Assembly: GCF_964204865.1 (NCBI RefSeq)
Contig: NC_135261.1
Location: 8,618,001 to 8,682,000, forward strand
Length of the DNA stretch: 64,000 nt
Direction of reading: 5' to 3'
DNA from: Styela clava
Taxonomy: Eukaryota; Chordata; Ascidiacea; Stolidobranchia; Styelidae
Shown piece by piece: positions 22,234 to 33,800 of the stretch (positions are counted from its first letter, which is position 1; every line of letters begins with the position of its first letter). A program made the position numbers and the translations under genes. The notes beneath the pieces were generated by a model. That model was not told the DNA's origin. It did not search any database and worked only from the letters and a program-made list of their open reading frames with translations.

Positions 22234-25200
22234 TTACTTGTGAAATAAACGTAAAGTGATGTGGAAAGATGCACACGGTATTATGAAAGGAGAGAGAAGC
22301 GCGAGAAAAGAATATCTGAAATTAATTTAACTCTCCGCACAGGTTGGTTATAGATAGAAATTGTGCTAAATGCTTACGTTGACTACACGCATGGCTCATT
22401 GTGTTAGATTCATTATAACTGAATATGTCTTACCGCGGATCGTCTCCTTCGCACCAAACCTCGAAGCAGTATTCTATTCGAACTACGTCAACTTGGCTGT
22501 CGTTGATATGACGCAGGCCACATTTTTTGTTTACAATAACACCGTACGGCCAAATGTCTTTGTTCTTGATGGAAATCACTGGTGGCTCTACAGAAATATT
22601 TGAGTTTTCTGAGTTGATACAGATGTTTAGAGACTGGTCGGGCCTGTAAATATATATGTTGGGAATAAAAACGTTAGAAACTATTCGAAAAAAGATGAAA
22701 GTAATATATGAATAGACACTATCATATTTGACTACTGGGAATATGAAAGATACTGCTCCAGTTAACGGAACAGAAGAAAATAATTTAGCGATGTCATATA
22801 TTTCATAGGTAATGACTCTGAGTAGTCGTTTCGAATTCCAGAAAACATACATATGCTGAAATGGTTATTGCAGAGAAAAAGTTGAAGTCACCTAATCATA
22901 AGTGTCCCAGGTTCCACTACCATTTCATAATGTTCCGAGTTCATTCCCCTTGTGACATATGCAAACGAATGTACGTCGGAAATACACCAAACTAGTTCGT
23001 AGTTGTTAGGTTTCTGCTCTACTGTAAATCGCTTCACGTAGCCAACAAAATATAACGTTTTTGAAAACAGTTTCTCAATCGCCCGCTGGAAGATGGCTCG
23101 GAATCTTAAAAGGAAATAAAAGCTTAGTAATTCTTGATCTTTTGGGTATGTTCTCCGAACTCTTCCATTCTGTATCTCACATAAAAAGTGTCAAGTGAGA
23201 ATAGGCATTCGCCGAAAATTTCAAAACATTAAAAAGAAACTCACAACGTAAAATGATTCACACCGAACACAATTCTGCCCGGAAAACTATTTTTTACTAT
23301 CTTAAATTCTTCCCAGTTGCTTTCTTCTTCTTGTCGTGTTTGTATCTAAAATATATCAACAACCACTGATTTTTTAGTAAAATAGGATTTTATGTTATAT
23401 ATATTTATATCAAGTCTATAAGACGAATTTGCCATGCAGCCTCTATGTGTGCATCGCTACCAGCTGAAGGGGTGTGGTGGGTAGGGCTGGGCATTTCGAA
23501 TCGAATAGTGAATCGGTTCGAATTTTTTTATCGGAGCCATAGTTTTTCAATGCAATTATGACTATTTTCTGTAGTGAGTTATTGATAAAACGTGTTTCTT
23601 ACTGTATGTGAACTCTCAGCAATCTGCCTGAGTGATGTATTTTACGTTTTCAGTAATTCATATGTTGAAAGGACCAATTACAATGAAAAATCGCATACAA
23701 TTATACATCTTCCAAGTATTCGATTCGAAAAAAATATTCGATTCTGAAATCATCAGGTATTCGAAAATGCCCAGCCCTACTGGTGGGCGAAATAGATTGT
23801 GACCAAATTGACGCTAACGTAAATTGAGGAATTCCTAGGGATTCGAAATAGGAAAGGTAGATAGCCACATGGCAAGAATTATAACGCAGGAGTGCAGCGT
23901 CTCGAGTCAGCTTGGAACTCAAACCTTCAGGACTTTGGACTTGACTTGAAATTGGGTTTGGTGTTGACTCGACATGACTCGCTACTTAGTCTATAAAAAG
24001 TTGCACTCAACAACGGTAGTTTGACTACTCTCGCACTAAAAGAGCTATGGTAATCATAAACAGTTCACTGTGAACATAGCGTACCGTTATATCAGAGAGT
24101 TTGACGTGAGATAGTGGGTCAAAATATGCCGGTATTGATATCAAGACATCTTTTTTGAAGCTCAAGCCTTTTGGAAGAAGCTGGATTGTAGGGGTCATGG
24201 TCAACCAATTTTCGTCCTGAAATGGAAGTATGTAAACACACAAATGCCGGATTAAAATTCCATGATTTTGTCAAAATTAGAATTACCAGTATAGCTTAGT
24301 TAATAATCAAAGTGAGCCGATCACTGCATGAGGCAGTGCTGAGGCCGGAAATCTTCAACTATGCTATGCCGATAGCGTTTTTGAATGTCTAACCTGAGTT
24401 ATCGTCGCTGCAACTTTTCACCACTTACTTGAAAAGGTTGTCGATGGAAAAAACACTTCAGCGTAATTTCAGTTAAATGGTCCAAGGCTCCTTTGGGTAT
24501 TAACACACTGCATCCAGCAATCGCCAACGATCCGCCGTGAGAACCAATAACTTCTGATATATCATAAATATCAACATTGTTAATATCTGAGATCGTGGAT
24601 ACAACTTCTTTCTTTCCACTATTTGAAGATAAGCTGAAATTATTTAGTATATCAAATTATAGTAATATTTTTTTTATATTACCTACTATTATTTTGCATC
24701 TTATTGTAACGTATATTAATTCGAACTGCTCAATATATATATACGGAGGCCTGCACCCTTGTCTGAATTTTAGATGTGTATGCGTATAGTTTTTGCAAAC
24801 TGTTGACGAAATATTTCTGTGAAGAGAAACTCTGACTTACTCTGCGTTTGTAAACAATCAATATATATACCATACACGCCTCGCATATCAGAAAACAAGT
24901 GACAGCTATTCATTATCCACCTACAAAGAGTCTTCTTACCTTATGCCTGAATCTCCATCGCCGCACGACCGAACTTCAGAAAGTCTAAACCAAAAATACT
25001 TATATATATGGGCACGAACTGAATATGAGTATACATCTACACATAAATCTGTTTTCACTATAATAGTCAAAGCGAATCTTTACTGTACAACAAAACGTTG
25101 CTGGTAAATATTGAATGAAGCAAATGCAGCAATAAGAAATTAGCAAAAGAGATAGCTAGAGCATAGGACTTGCAGACCTTCGAGTCATATGATGTCTATT

Positions 25201-27615
25201 AAATACGATATGTCATTCTAATTTGTCTGACCCGAGTTTTTCACAAGAAAGAAATTCTTGCAATTTTGCTCCTTTACTAGTATCTAGAATCTTTTTTTTA
25301 ATTCAGAAATTAAAATTTTTCAAATCTATCATGTTCTCTTCACCATTTTTCTCAATATAAGCCCAATCGCTGATTTGCTTAGGCTCGTATTAATAACTTT
25401 GATATAGGCAAATCATACGACCATGTAACTTTAAACGCATTTTATAAATTCAATAAAATTGTTTCATACCTTCTAGTTTCATCCTGTTGTTTGTTTCCGA
25501 CTGATTTCGATCTTTCCGGAAATAAATCATTCTGGAATAAAAGAGTTTTGGCAAATTATTCCGCTTTATCTTGCTAACTACTATTTCATTCTGTGATATC
25601 AATGATTAGATAGTGAAATCTCACCTCGTTAAACCGCATTTTAACATTGACACGTTTCGGCGAAGTTGTGACATCGATATTTGCTACATTTTCATTGGAA
25701 TCTGTAAAATGTTATATTTTTCTTTCAAAATATCTCAGAATATTCTATGATAATGATTCATTAATCGTCAGTAATAGGAGTGGTCAGTGACGAACGCATT
25801 TACATCATAAAAACATGTCATGTTTTGAACTATACGAATAGGACGTTCATTGCGACGTCATATTTATTTTCGTACAATGCCGTATGACGTCATAATGATT
25901 TGTAGGACTGCTCAAAACATACTGAGCACGCACAACTTATGATTACTCGCCTTCAGTCTGTAACCATGTATTATAGTTGGATAAAGTATACGCTAACGCT
26001 TTAAATTAATATTGCCCGCCATTCTTTGAAATATACGTTTTGTCAGGTATACCAGGGAACGTTTGAGGTACAGTGTTTACCCGAAAATAAGACTGGGGTT
26101 TATTTCAATTTTCTTTCGAAAAATAACACTAGGGCTTATTTTCGGGGAATGTCTTATATTTTCATTTATCAAAAACAAAATTACAAAGTGGAGAATTACA
26201 AAATTTTCAAATATACAAAATATGAAAACCGATATTCATTTACTTATAAATAACATGTTTTTATTCAAAATAACTGCAAAACATAGATTATTAATCATTT
26301 TAAACGTGTAGAAGAGATTTCCTACTATCGACTAGTTAGAAAAAAAATTTCGCGTTACTGACTATGTCTTATTTTAAGTGGAGGGCTTATATTAAAATGA
26401 GTTTTAAAATTCAGGATAGATCTTATTTTCGGGGAAACACGGTAGTAGGACAGTAGGTAGTTCAATTATGGATGACTTTTAAGATTAAACTGCTTCGATC
26501 GAATTCAGTTGATCGAATATCCACTTAAAGTACCGGTAAATCATTTTCTCCAGTGACACTTAGCTTTGTAAGATAGTTACATGCTGTCAAGACTAATTAA
26601 TGCAATTTATTTGAATGGACTATTTCAAATTTTCTTATTTTATAAGTACATATAGGCTGTATATAAACACGCTTACAATTTACCAAACTGTAAATAATCA
26701 CTTCGCTTCTGTAATTGGAGCGGAGTGGAAATCTTCTCCTCCACATCACGGTAATAATATGCGCAGTTACGCAACTACTTACCTTTTACAGGGTGTCGAG
26801 ATATATCATCTTCTTCACCTTGAGCGGGGTATACCTTCACGGTGACATTGCTTTTCATTTCGTCATTATTTTCGTTAACCTGTATTAAATTAACCAGATA
26901 TGGAGTTCAAGAACATCCTCATATGAAACTTAAATCTTTTACAAGTTGGCGGAGAAAATAAAATATAAACCTGCGTTTCATCGGATTTGGGCTGACGGTG
27001 ATCTTCGCCATTTCTTGCTTTATCGTTTTTTTTTCTCCAGATTTTTCGACAAAAATCAATCCTATATAATATATATATATTTATTAAATTATGATAATTT
27101 TGGCCTTTTCAACAGTCATTTTAACAATCTTTATTAAAGTAATCTAACGAGTACAAACCAACTTTCATCGTATCATGTTCTCTTCAAATACATACTTTAT
27201 CTAAATAATGTGCATTTTAGTATATAACCATGATACAAAACATGGATTAATTTTGGCATTTGGAGGAATAAATAATTCAATTTGTTTCGTGGCTACTGTC
27301 GGAATCGAAAAAAAGTTCTACTAATGTTCAAACTACCATGCATGCGATGCTACCTACATTCGTTAAAATATCACATATCAGGTCATTACTCTGACTACTA
27401 CCTAATCAGCCCCCAACATAGTGGATTGGAAAGGTTCTACATTTATCCATACGGCATATTGTTTCTATATTTATGTCATACAGTCTATATCTTGCTGTAT
27501 ATCTTGTTTATAATGTTCAAAGTTATTGAAGTCTTCATTTAGTTTATACTTACAAGTATATTACAAGAAAGGCGACAAGGATCTTCAATAGGAATAAAAA
27601 CTCATTTGAATCCAT
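22234..27615 (-). CDS. Membrane-anchored ZU5-UPA-like protein, 12 exons
   Basis: No gene name recognised. Twelve minus-strand exons join in phase: 27615-27554, 27061-26971, 26879-26783, 25701-25625, 25531-25470, 24984-24940, 24633-24429, 24216-24085, 23345-23245, 23104-22892, 22643-22434 and 22315-22234, giving 458 residues. Residues 1-21 form a hydrophobic segment (FLFLLKILVAFLVIYL) followed by a basic stretch (CRKIWRKKNDK), suggesting a type III anchor with a cytoplasmic body. About 32-135 is low-complexity and charged. Exons 7-9 read as a ZU5 domain: GSHGGSLAIAGCSVLIPKGA, then TPTIQLLPKGLSFKKDVLISIP and VFGVNHFTL. Exons 10-11 resemble the UPA domain that follows ZU5 in UNC5, PIDD and ankyrins. 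No death domain is seen. The last exon (27 residues) is the least certain. Confidence 0.75.
23482..23779. mobile_element. 'AGGGCTGGGCA' MITE, copy 2
   Basis: The ends are TAGGGCTGGGCATTTCGAAT and the inverse CGAAAATGCCCAGCCCTA, flanked by tggtggg on both sides (23475-23481 and just after the right end). The interior matches the copy at 20416 in the same orientation. It sits in an intron of the ZU5 gene, between exons 8 and 9. Confidence 0.85.
26071..26442. mobile_element. 'CCCGAAAATAAGAC' MITE
   Basis: The left end is cagtgtttacccgaaaataa and the right end is the inverse ttattttcggggaaacacgg. This CGAAAATAAGAC terminus with a hAT-like CAGTG start recurs in non-autonomous elements of many animal genomes. 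No coding capacity. It lies in intron 3 of the ZU5 gene. Confidence 0.8.
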
Positions 27616-28165
27616 TCGCCGAAGTCTGCCTGTGAAATTTTTGCTTGCTTATTCCTTTCTGTATATTATAGTGGCCACAAAATTGTATATTAAGTCACCA
27701 ACCGTTCAGACTACTGTTACCTTTTATATGTACATTAATTTGTATTCGTGGGTACCTTTCTGATTCACCGTGCCACGTAAATCAGCTGCACGAGTAACGG
27801 TGATTCAAATACAGTATTTCAGACATTTGAACCCACGCATCGATCACATATTGCTTTGGCCACGCATGTACCGCCGACGGTTAAATAACTATATGAGTTA
27901 TATCGTAAGTAGTATATCCAATGCCTAGAACAATATCATCGATACCGATAACTCATAATTGTGGGTGTCATTCGAGGAAGTAAACTAGTAACCTATTGCT
28001 TCAAGAAACTGTATGCAAAACTGTATCTAGTTATTGCTTTATATATACACGTGATGAGTCTGATGGCATGCAAGTTGGTTAACAGCTCCACAGTATCTCT
28101 GTTATTATAACTAATAATTTAATATCTCTTAATCTACTTTTGAACCACCCTGTAAATATAGTTTG
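27616..28165. other. Gene-free sequence upstream of the ZU5 gene
   Basis: 5' flank of the minus-strand ZU5 gene. No promoter motif stands out and no repeat family is recognised. Confidence 0.5.
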
Positions 28166-28273
28166 GCGCTCCAGAAGTATGTGCGCCAAGATGGCGCACA
28201 ACCAGATGACCCTAACCTGGTACACATACTATGTTCAGGTTGTGCGTCATCTTGGTGCACATACTTCGGGAGC
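28166..28273. mobile_element. Palindromic MITE, about 108 bp
   Basis: The element is almost entirely one inverted repeat. 'ggcgctccagaagtatgtgc' followed by 'gccaagatggcgcacaacc' pairs with 'ggttgtgcgtcatcttggtg' followed by 'cacatacttcgggagc'. The spacer contains 'gaccctaacctggtacacat', the same block as in the copy at 59595. Transcribed, it would fold into a long hairpin. Confidence 0.88.
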
Positions 28274-28495
28274 ATCTTTAGTTTTAGTCTGCCAATTAAA
28301 TTAGACCAAATATTCAAATACTTCTTATTTTCTATATGTCATTACTGCAATGTATGAATCATTATGATCCGAATACATACTTTGTATTTATGCAATTTTA
28401 TTGGAAATAACGGTTCTACATTTGTAAGTAACCCTGGTCTCCAAGGGGGATAAAAGGGTAAACACGGTATTTATGAAAGAGTCACAAATAGGCTT

Positions 28496-28792
28496 TTAAC
28501 CTAAATAGTGAATTGAACTTATGCTCTCGTCAATATAGAAAAAAAGAACTTCCCATCTACTGGGCCAGTCGCCCAAAGAATATATCTGGCGGATATTGCA
28601 TTTTAGAAAGAAAAAAAAAACATGTGTCAAGACCAGATACGACCGGCCCGCCGAATCATACACAAAATTAACAAGACAAAACTGTCCCGAAGGAATGGCA
28701 CATTCGTCGTTGAAGTCAGTCAGTGGAGAAAATGTAACTGTATTTTGATTACCGCTTTCCTTTTCCTGGGTTAAATTCCGAAATAACTTCAA
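28496..28792 (-). other. Open frame, uncertain
   Basis: A minus-strand frame preceded by a fair acceptor (ttaacccag near 28770) and containing PLTDFNDECAIPSGQ. The donor side runs into a T tract and is weak, and no neighbouring exon joins in phase. The plus strand is also partly open here. I cannot tell whether it is coding. Confidence 0.2.
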
Positions 28793-28799
28793 TCAGATT

Positions 28800-30463
28800 A
28801 AAATATAAATTATTAAACTTAAAATCCACGTAAAAGATGTTGCAATAACTGATAATAACAACTTAAAATTGGGATAAACTTTTATTGTACAAATCTGTTA
28901 TTTACATCTTGGTATTTATGCGAATGTTCTGAATCTTCTTTACTGAATGCATGAATAAACGTAATAGATATGTTAGATCAAAACTAGCTTCTGTTTTATG
29001 GGGTATTTTTATACCCCAATTCCGAACATGGCCATGGACAAGCGACTGATATGCAGTGAGCTATTATTTTGAATGGATTGAAATGTTCCCAATTCCAAAT
29101 CGAAGAGATATCGTTTCACATAGTATGGTTTGCTGGTGGCGAAGTAGCCTCTATCCGTTTGAGCAAAAGACAAAAAATTATAAGTTAGTCAAACGAAACA
29201 AGATGTTATGTACCTGTAGGGTGTAAAAGCCTATAGTATCAAGCACAAGAAAGGTTTAAAGATGCTATTTACTTTGGAGATATGAAAAGAAATGATTGCT
29301 ATTGTCATTGCCTTTATATTTTCATGTCGCTCCAATCCTATTGTTCGTAGTTATGTAACCGATACCGGTAAGCAGGCACAATCGGGCGTGGGCACGAGAA
29401 GACGGACTTGTTATCATTTTGTTCGAGCAGGCACAATCGGGCGTGGGCACGAGAAGACGGACTTGTTATCATTTTGTTCGAGAACTATGGAAACTTTATC
29501 AATAGATAACGTCTGAGGACTTAGAGGTAATAGGTTGACAAGAAGTTGTGAATTATTATATTGTGTTTTTATACGATAGATTTCAAGATATGGGTAAGTA
29601 AATTTTAACTTCGATTTACTTTTTTCGGTATTTGTCAACAATGTTGGCTTACATTCGCCTTGTTGCCAATATACCAAGCGACAGAAAGAACTTACCGGTT
29701 GCGATATACAATAAAACAAAACAAGATAAAAAAAATCTATAATTACATTAAAACTGAGTTTACATTCTATAAATTGGTATAAGATTATCTTGTGGTGGAT
29801 TACCATGGTAAAATATTACGTCTTACTACAGTGTGAGGTCTACCATCCTACAGGGTGAGATTTGCTTAAGGTATTATCATAGCGTGAGGTCTCTGTCAAC
29901 ATCAGTATGAAATCGATGTTCAGATTCAGAGGGCTTCTGAGACTACAACTTGGTATTGCGATATACATCGGTTTATGGTAACACAAAATATTTTCAATGT
30001 TGAAAATAGTGTTTGACGTATGTATAAAGATGCATCTCTTAGATACGTCAGCAATTATTTACCGAAAAGAACATTAACAGATTATTTACAAAATTTAAAA
30101 AAGGGGAGGCATTTTTTGAGGGGGCGTGAAGCTAATTAAAAACAAAAGTATTTGTTATAGATTTGATCTTGACCTCCTTATTTTGGACATTTGCAGTTCT
30201 TTGTTGTTTAGAGATTGCGATATCATCTACGTATTTTCAACGTGTTTTTTTTTGAATGAAAGATACCATTGCCTTGCTATATGATATGTGTAGCTTAGCT
30301 ATTGTTAGTTTTTTTTTTTTTGAGTTGGGGCGCGAGACTTGAAGAATTCTGAAAAAGTGGTGCGACTCAAAAAGTTTGAGAACCACTGGGCTGGGTGCTC
30401 AAAATGCCTCAATGAAAGTAATGAACTTAATATAATAAAGTTATAAAATATGTATCTCTGCAG
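28800..30463. other. Gene-poor sequence with one tandem duplication
   Basis: Apart from the 55-bp duplication at 29372, this stretch has AT-rich sequence and a single hAT-like right end near 30365-30390 ('gactcaaaaagtttgagaac' followed by 'cactggg') with no left partner found. No exon was identified with confidence. Confidence 0.45.
29372..29481. repeat. Perfect tandem duplication of a 55-bp unit
   Basis: The unit starting 'gcaggcacaatcgggcgtgg' occurs at 29372-29426 and again at 29427-29481 with no difference seen. It contains the palindromic block 'gtgggcac' and is more GC-rich than its surroundings. Identity implies a recent event. Confidence 0.9.
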
Positions 30464-30624
30464 GTTCATCAGCCTGTAAAATACCAGATGTTCAGAATGC
30501 CATAGAAGCCAAAATCAGAGATAAGGCGTTGAGCATACGAGAAATGAAGAAAACCACAAGTTTGCCCGAAGAAACACTAATTGGAAAACAAAGCACCAAA
30601 CGAATTGTGGACATTTTACTGTAA
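30464..30624 (+). CDS. Possible terminal exon of an unidentified gene
   Basis: A strong acceptor (tatctctgcag) is followed by an open stretch of 53 codons ending in TAA, with a charged helical composition (AIEAKIRDKALSIREMKK). It would enter with one base from a previous exon. I found no upstream exon that joins with confidence, so both gene identity and coding status are open. Confidence 0.35.
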
Positions 30625-30835
30625 ATCAATATCAGCTTTTCATTCTTTTTATCCTACCACTACTGAATATAAATTGCAAATTTTTTTTTTTTTGGGGGGG
30701 GAGGGGAATGATCATGTTTTACTCTGTATAGTTTCTCAAAAATATTATGCGTCAATATATAGAATAACGGAAAATTTAATTAGGTAGAGTTTGATGTATT
30801 CATTAAAATTTGTATTTCATCAGTATTCAAATTAG

Positions 30836-33800
30836 ATGGAAATACTCAACGACTGTGAGGAGGAGTGCTTTTTTGTAAGACTCTCAAATTCAAAGGTCGA
30901 TTTTCTAATATTTCAGTCGCATCCACTTTCCAATAAAATGTTAAGGAAATCAAGCAATCGCTTCTCATCCCTCATATTTTTATGTGGGTCTTGTCGATCT
31001 GAAGACTCTTTCCTTGCGCTGATTTTCTGCTGTATTGTTTTATGATAAATATGATAAATAACTCTATAATGCGATGTAAAACGCTTCTCTATTAAACACT
31101 GTCTGTTAATTTTACAGTAAAACGTCTGATTACAATTTTGATGTTGGTGACAGAAGCGAGAACGATCGCATATTCAATTTGGAGAGTTCCAAACAAAAAT
31201 CGTTTGAAAACGGAATCGGAATTTTGATTTGTCCAGATGAAAACCGGAAAGCTGTAATCAAGAGTAAGTTTCCACAATTGGAATTTGTCAGAAATGGGCA
31301 CAATAAAATCTGTTACCGTGTGTCATTACAATTTTATTTTCAGTAAAGAACTCGCCCTCGCATGTGCATAAATAGTTTGCTCTCTTACTATTTTAAGATA
31401 CAAAACTGAATCACTATGGACATACTTAATATTTTTATTGTGTTCATATATATACATTTCGTCTTTACATGCAGGTACCAGCGAGAAGATTTTTTTGAGT
31501 CCACCAGGAGAGATACGTTGGCCAAACATTGAAATGACTTATCGTCATTGTTCAGTCTCACAGTGTGTTGTCGAAAATTTCAGACACAAAATAATCGGGC
31601 ATACCGACTTTTTTTTGTTGTATGCTGTAGTACCGGGTGAGTACTCGTATATCAAGAGAACGATGCTCAAATATATAGACATGAAAGCTAAAACGAATCT
31701 GAACGGGAATCGGTGTGTAATCTGTCACAGTAGAGTAGACCACAGTTTCGACAGTATTCACGACTAAAGCTAAACTGGGAACGGCCACAAAGTGCGCAAT
31801 TTTTTATGATGCCATCGCATGCAAAACAAATAAAAAAGTAATTCCTTAGAGCCCACAAAATTTGAAAAAAAAGTAATAGCTAAAAATGCAATCTTAAAAC
31901 ACTGAAAATTTTAAAGCATTCGGTCCAGTGGATATAAGAAAAGATATATATACGAAATATGGAAAAATATGACAACCATGTTGATATTTGAATCAGTACG
32001 CAAAACGAGTGCCAAATTACTGCTTGTAATAGTATATTAAATTTGGGCGTTTTGGCTGCCGTGTCCCCCGAGTTCTATCATTTTACTTTTCTGTTGTCAC
32101 AGATTTCAAGAACAACAAGGTGGCGTTTGAAAACGACGTCCAGGAAACCGTCAATTATTTTGAACAACGTCATGCCAGCGTTCTAGATGGCATTTCAAAG
32201 TTGTTCATATTCGAGGTTGGTAAATGTCTGAGTAACCTTTATTCTGTTTCTGTATTTCAACTGACGCGTCCTCCATTACAGCCACGTCTATGCATTGTGA
32301 TAAACTTGCATTTTGCTTTGTATTATCTTGGTTTGTAAGAACGCGAGAGAGAGGTTGTTGTTAGCTATATAATTTAACCCTCCTACGAGCCAATCTCTTT
32401 CCAGAATAAATTTGAAATCGATTACGGCTCAGTTTGACTATATTAGTATTTATTATGGGATTAGATCTTTCTGTTTTGGTATCCTATAATGCCAACACAA
32501 CTAATTTCTTGTCCTTTTTTCTCAAATTCTTTAAATCAGTGTTCAAGACAAAGGCGAGATGAAATGTCACCATCGACGCTGAATTTCAGTGAAGATCCAC
32601 ATACCGCCGTCCTATTTACAGACAGGGTAAGCCCTGGTGGATACGAATAACATTTTTGGTACATCTTATTATAAATGATAATCTGATATTCTACTGAATC
32701 CAAATGTACAGCTAGCTCGTGATATTTTTATGACGCCGTACAATTTCGAAATCGCACTCTTTTAAGAGATAAGACATCCTATTCAAATTAAGTTTGTAAC
32801 TTTTTGAGTGCGTAAAATTTTATGCATTTTTTATATATTTATATTACTGGCATGATTTTCAAAATAAACTAAAATTGTATACTTTCAACTTATTTTCCGC
32901 TTGGAAACATGTACATTATGTTACTAAGTTTGAATAAAAAATGAAGAGTTCACAATTAGATGAAAAACGTCGGAGAGACAATTTCGCCGACTGGAATTAG
33001 ACAGCAAATAATTTTATGTGATCATTATCAACTAATAGTGCATTCGTTTTGTTTTCAAGAACATGTATAATCAAGTGACTAACTATAGTAAAATAAATGA
33101 GCAATACAAACGTTAAACGAACAATTTTGCGATTTTCTAAATTAATTTTACTATTAAAATTTACTAATTTTTCTGATTAAAATATGGATGCAATCAGGTT
33201 GTGCATATGTTTCTGCGGATATTATCATTGCATTAGTTTGTTGTTGCAAATGATTTTACAAAAAGGGATTGATTACTCCCATCGGGGTATAATTCTGTGA
33301 TTAGTTGAGTGGTTTCCTAAGAAGCGGTCTCAAAAATATAGAGGTATGTAAATTATCATACTAATTCGTCAAGTTTTCTAATCAAATTGTGAGCATCTAC
33401 CCAGTGAAAAATAAAATTAACTTAGTGTCATATAAAAGCGTATAGTCGGCTCCAACACATACAGGAATAAGAATCAACAATTGAAACATTTTGATATTGC
33501 TGTTCACTTTTCGACCATGAAGATAACTAAAATTAACATTCCAATACTTCAATTATATATATTATTCTACTGAAGGATGCATTTTTTCCAAAAATTTCTT
33601 TCCACTGTTCATTCAAATCAATCATAATGGTAACATTTAAAATCATAAAAATTCATTTGAAATTTACTACAACTTTCAAACAGTATTGCATGGTTCATTC
33701 GAAACTACATCACAATTGCCTTCTTGTGATTTTTTAAATTTTATTCTCATTAAAAACGATTATCCGACTTGAATTCTTGTAAAACGGTTGGAAATTGTTT

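Noticed and set aside
29292-29516. Plus-strand frame of 74 codons
   Set aside because: Its open length comes from the 55-bp tandem duplication; there is no splice context.
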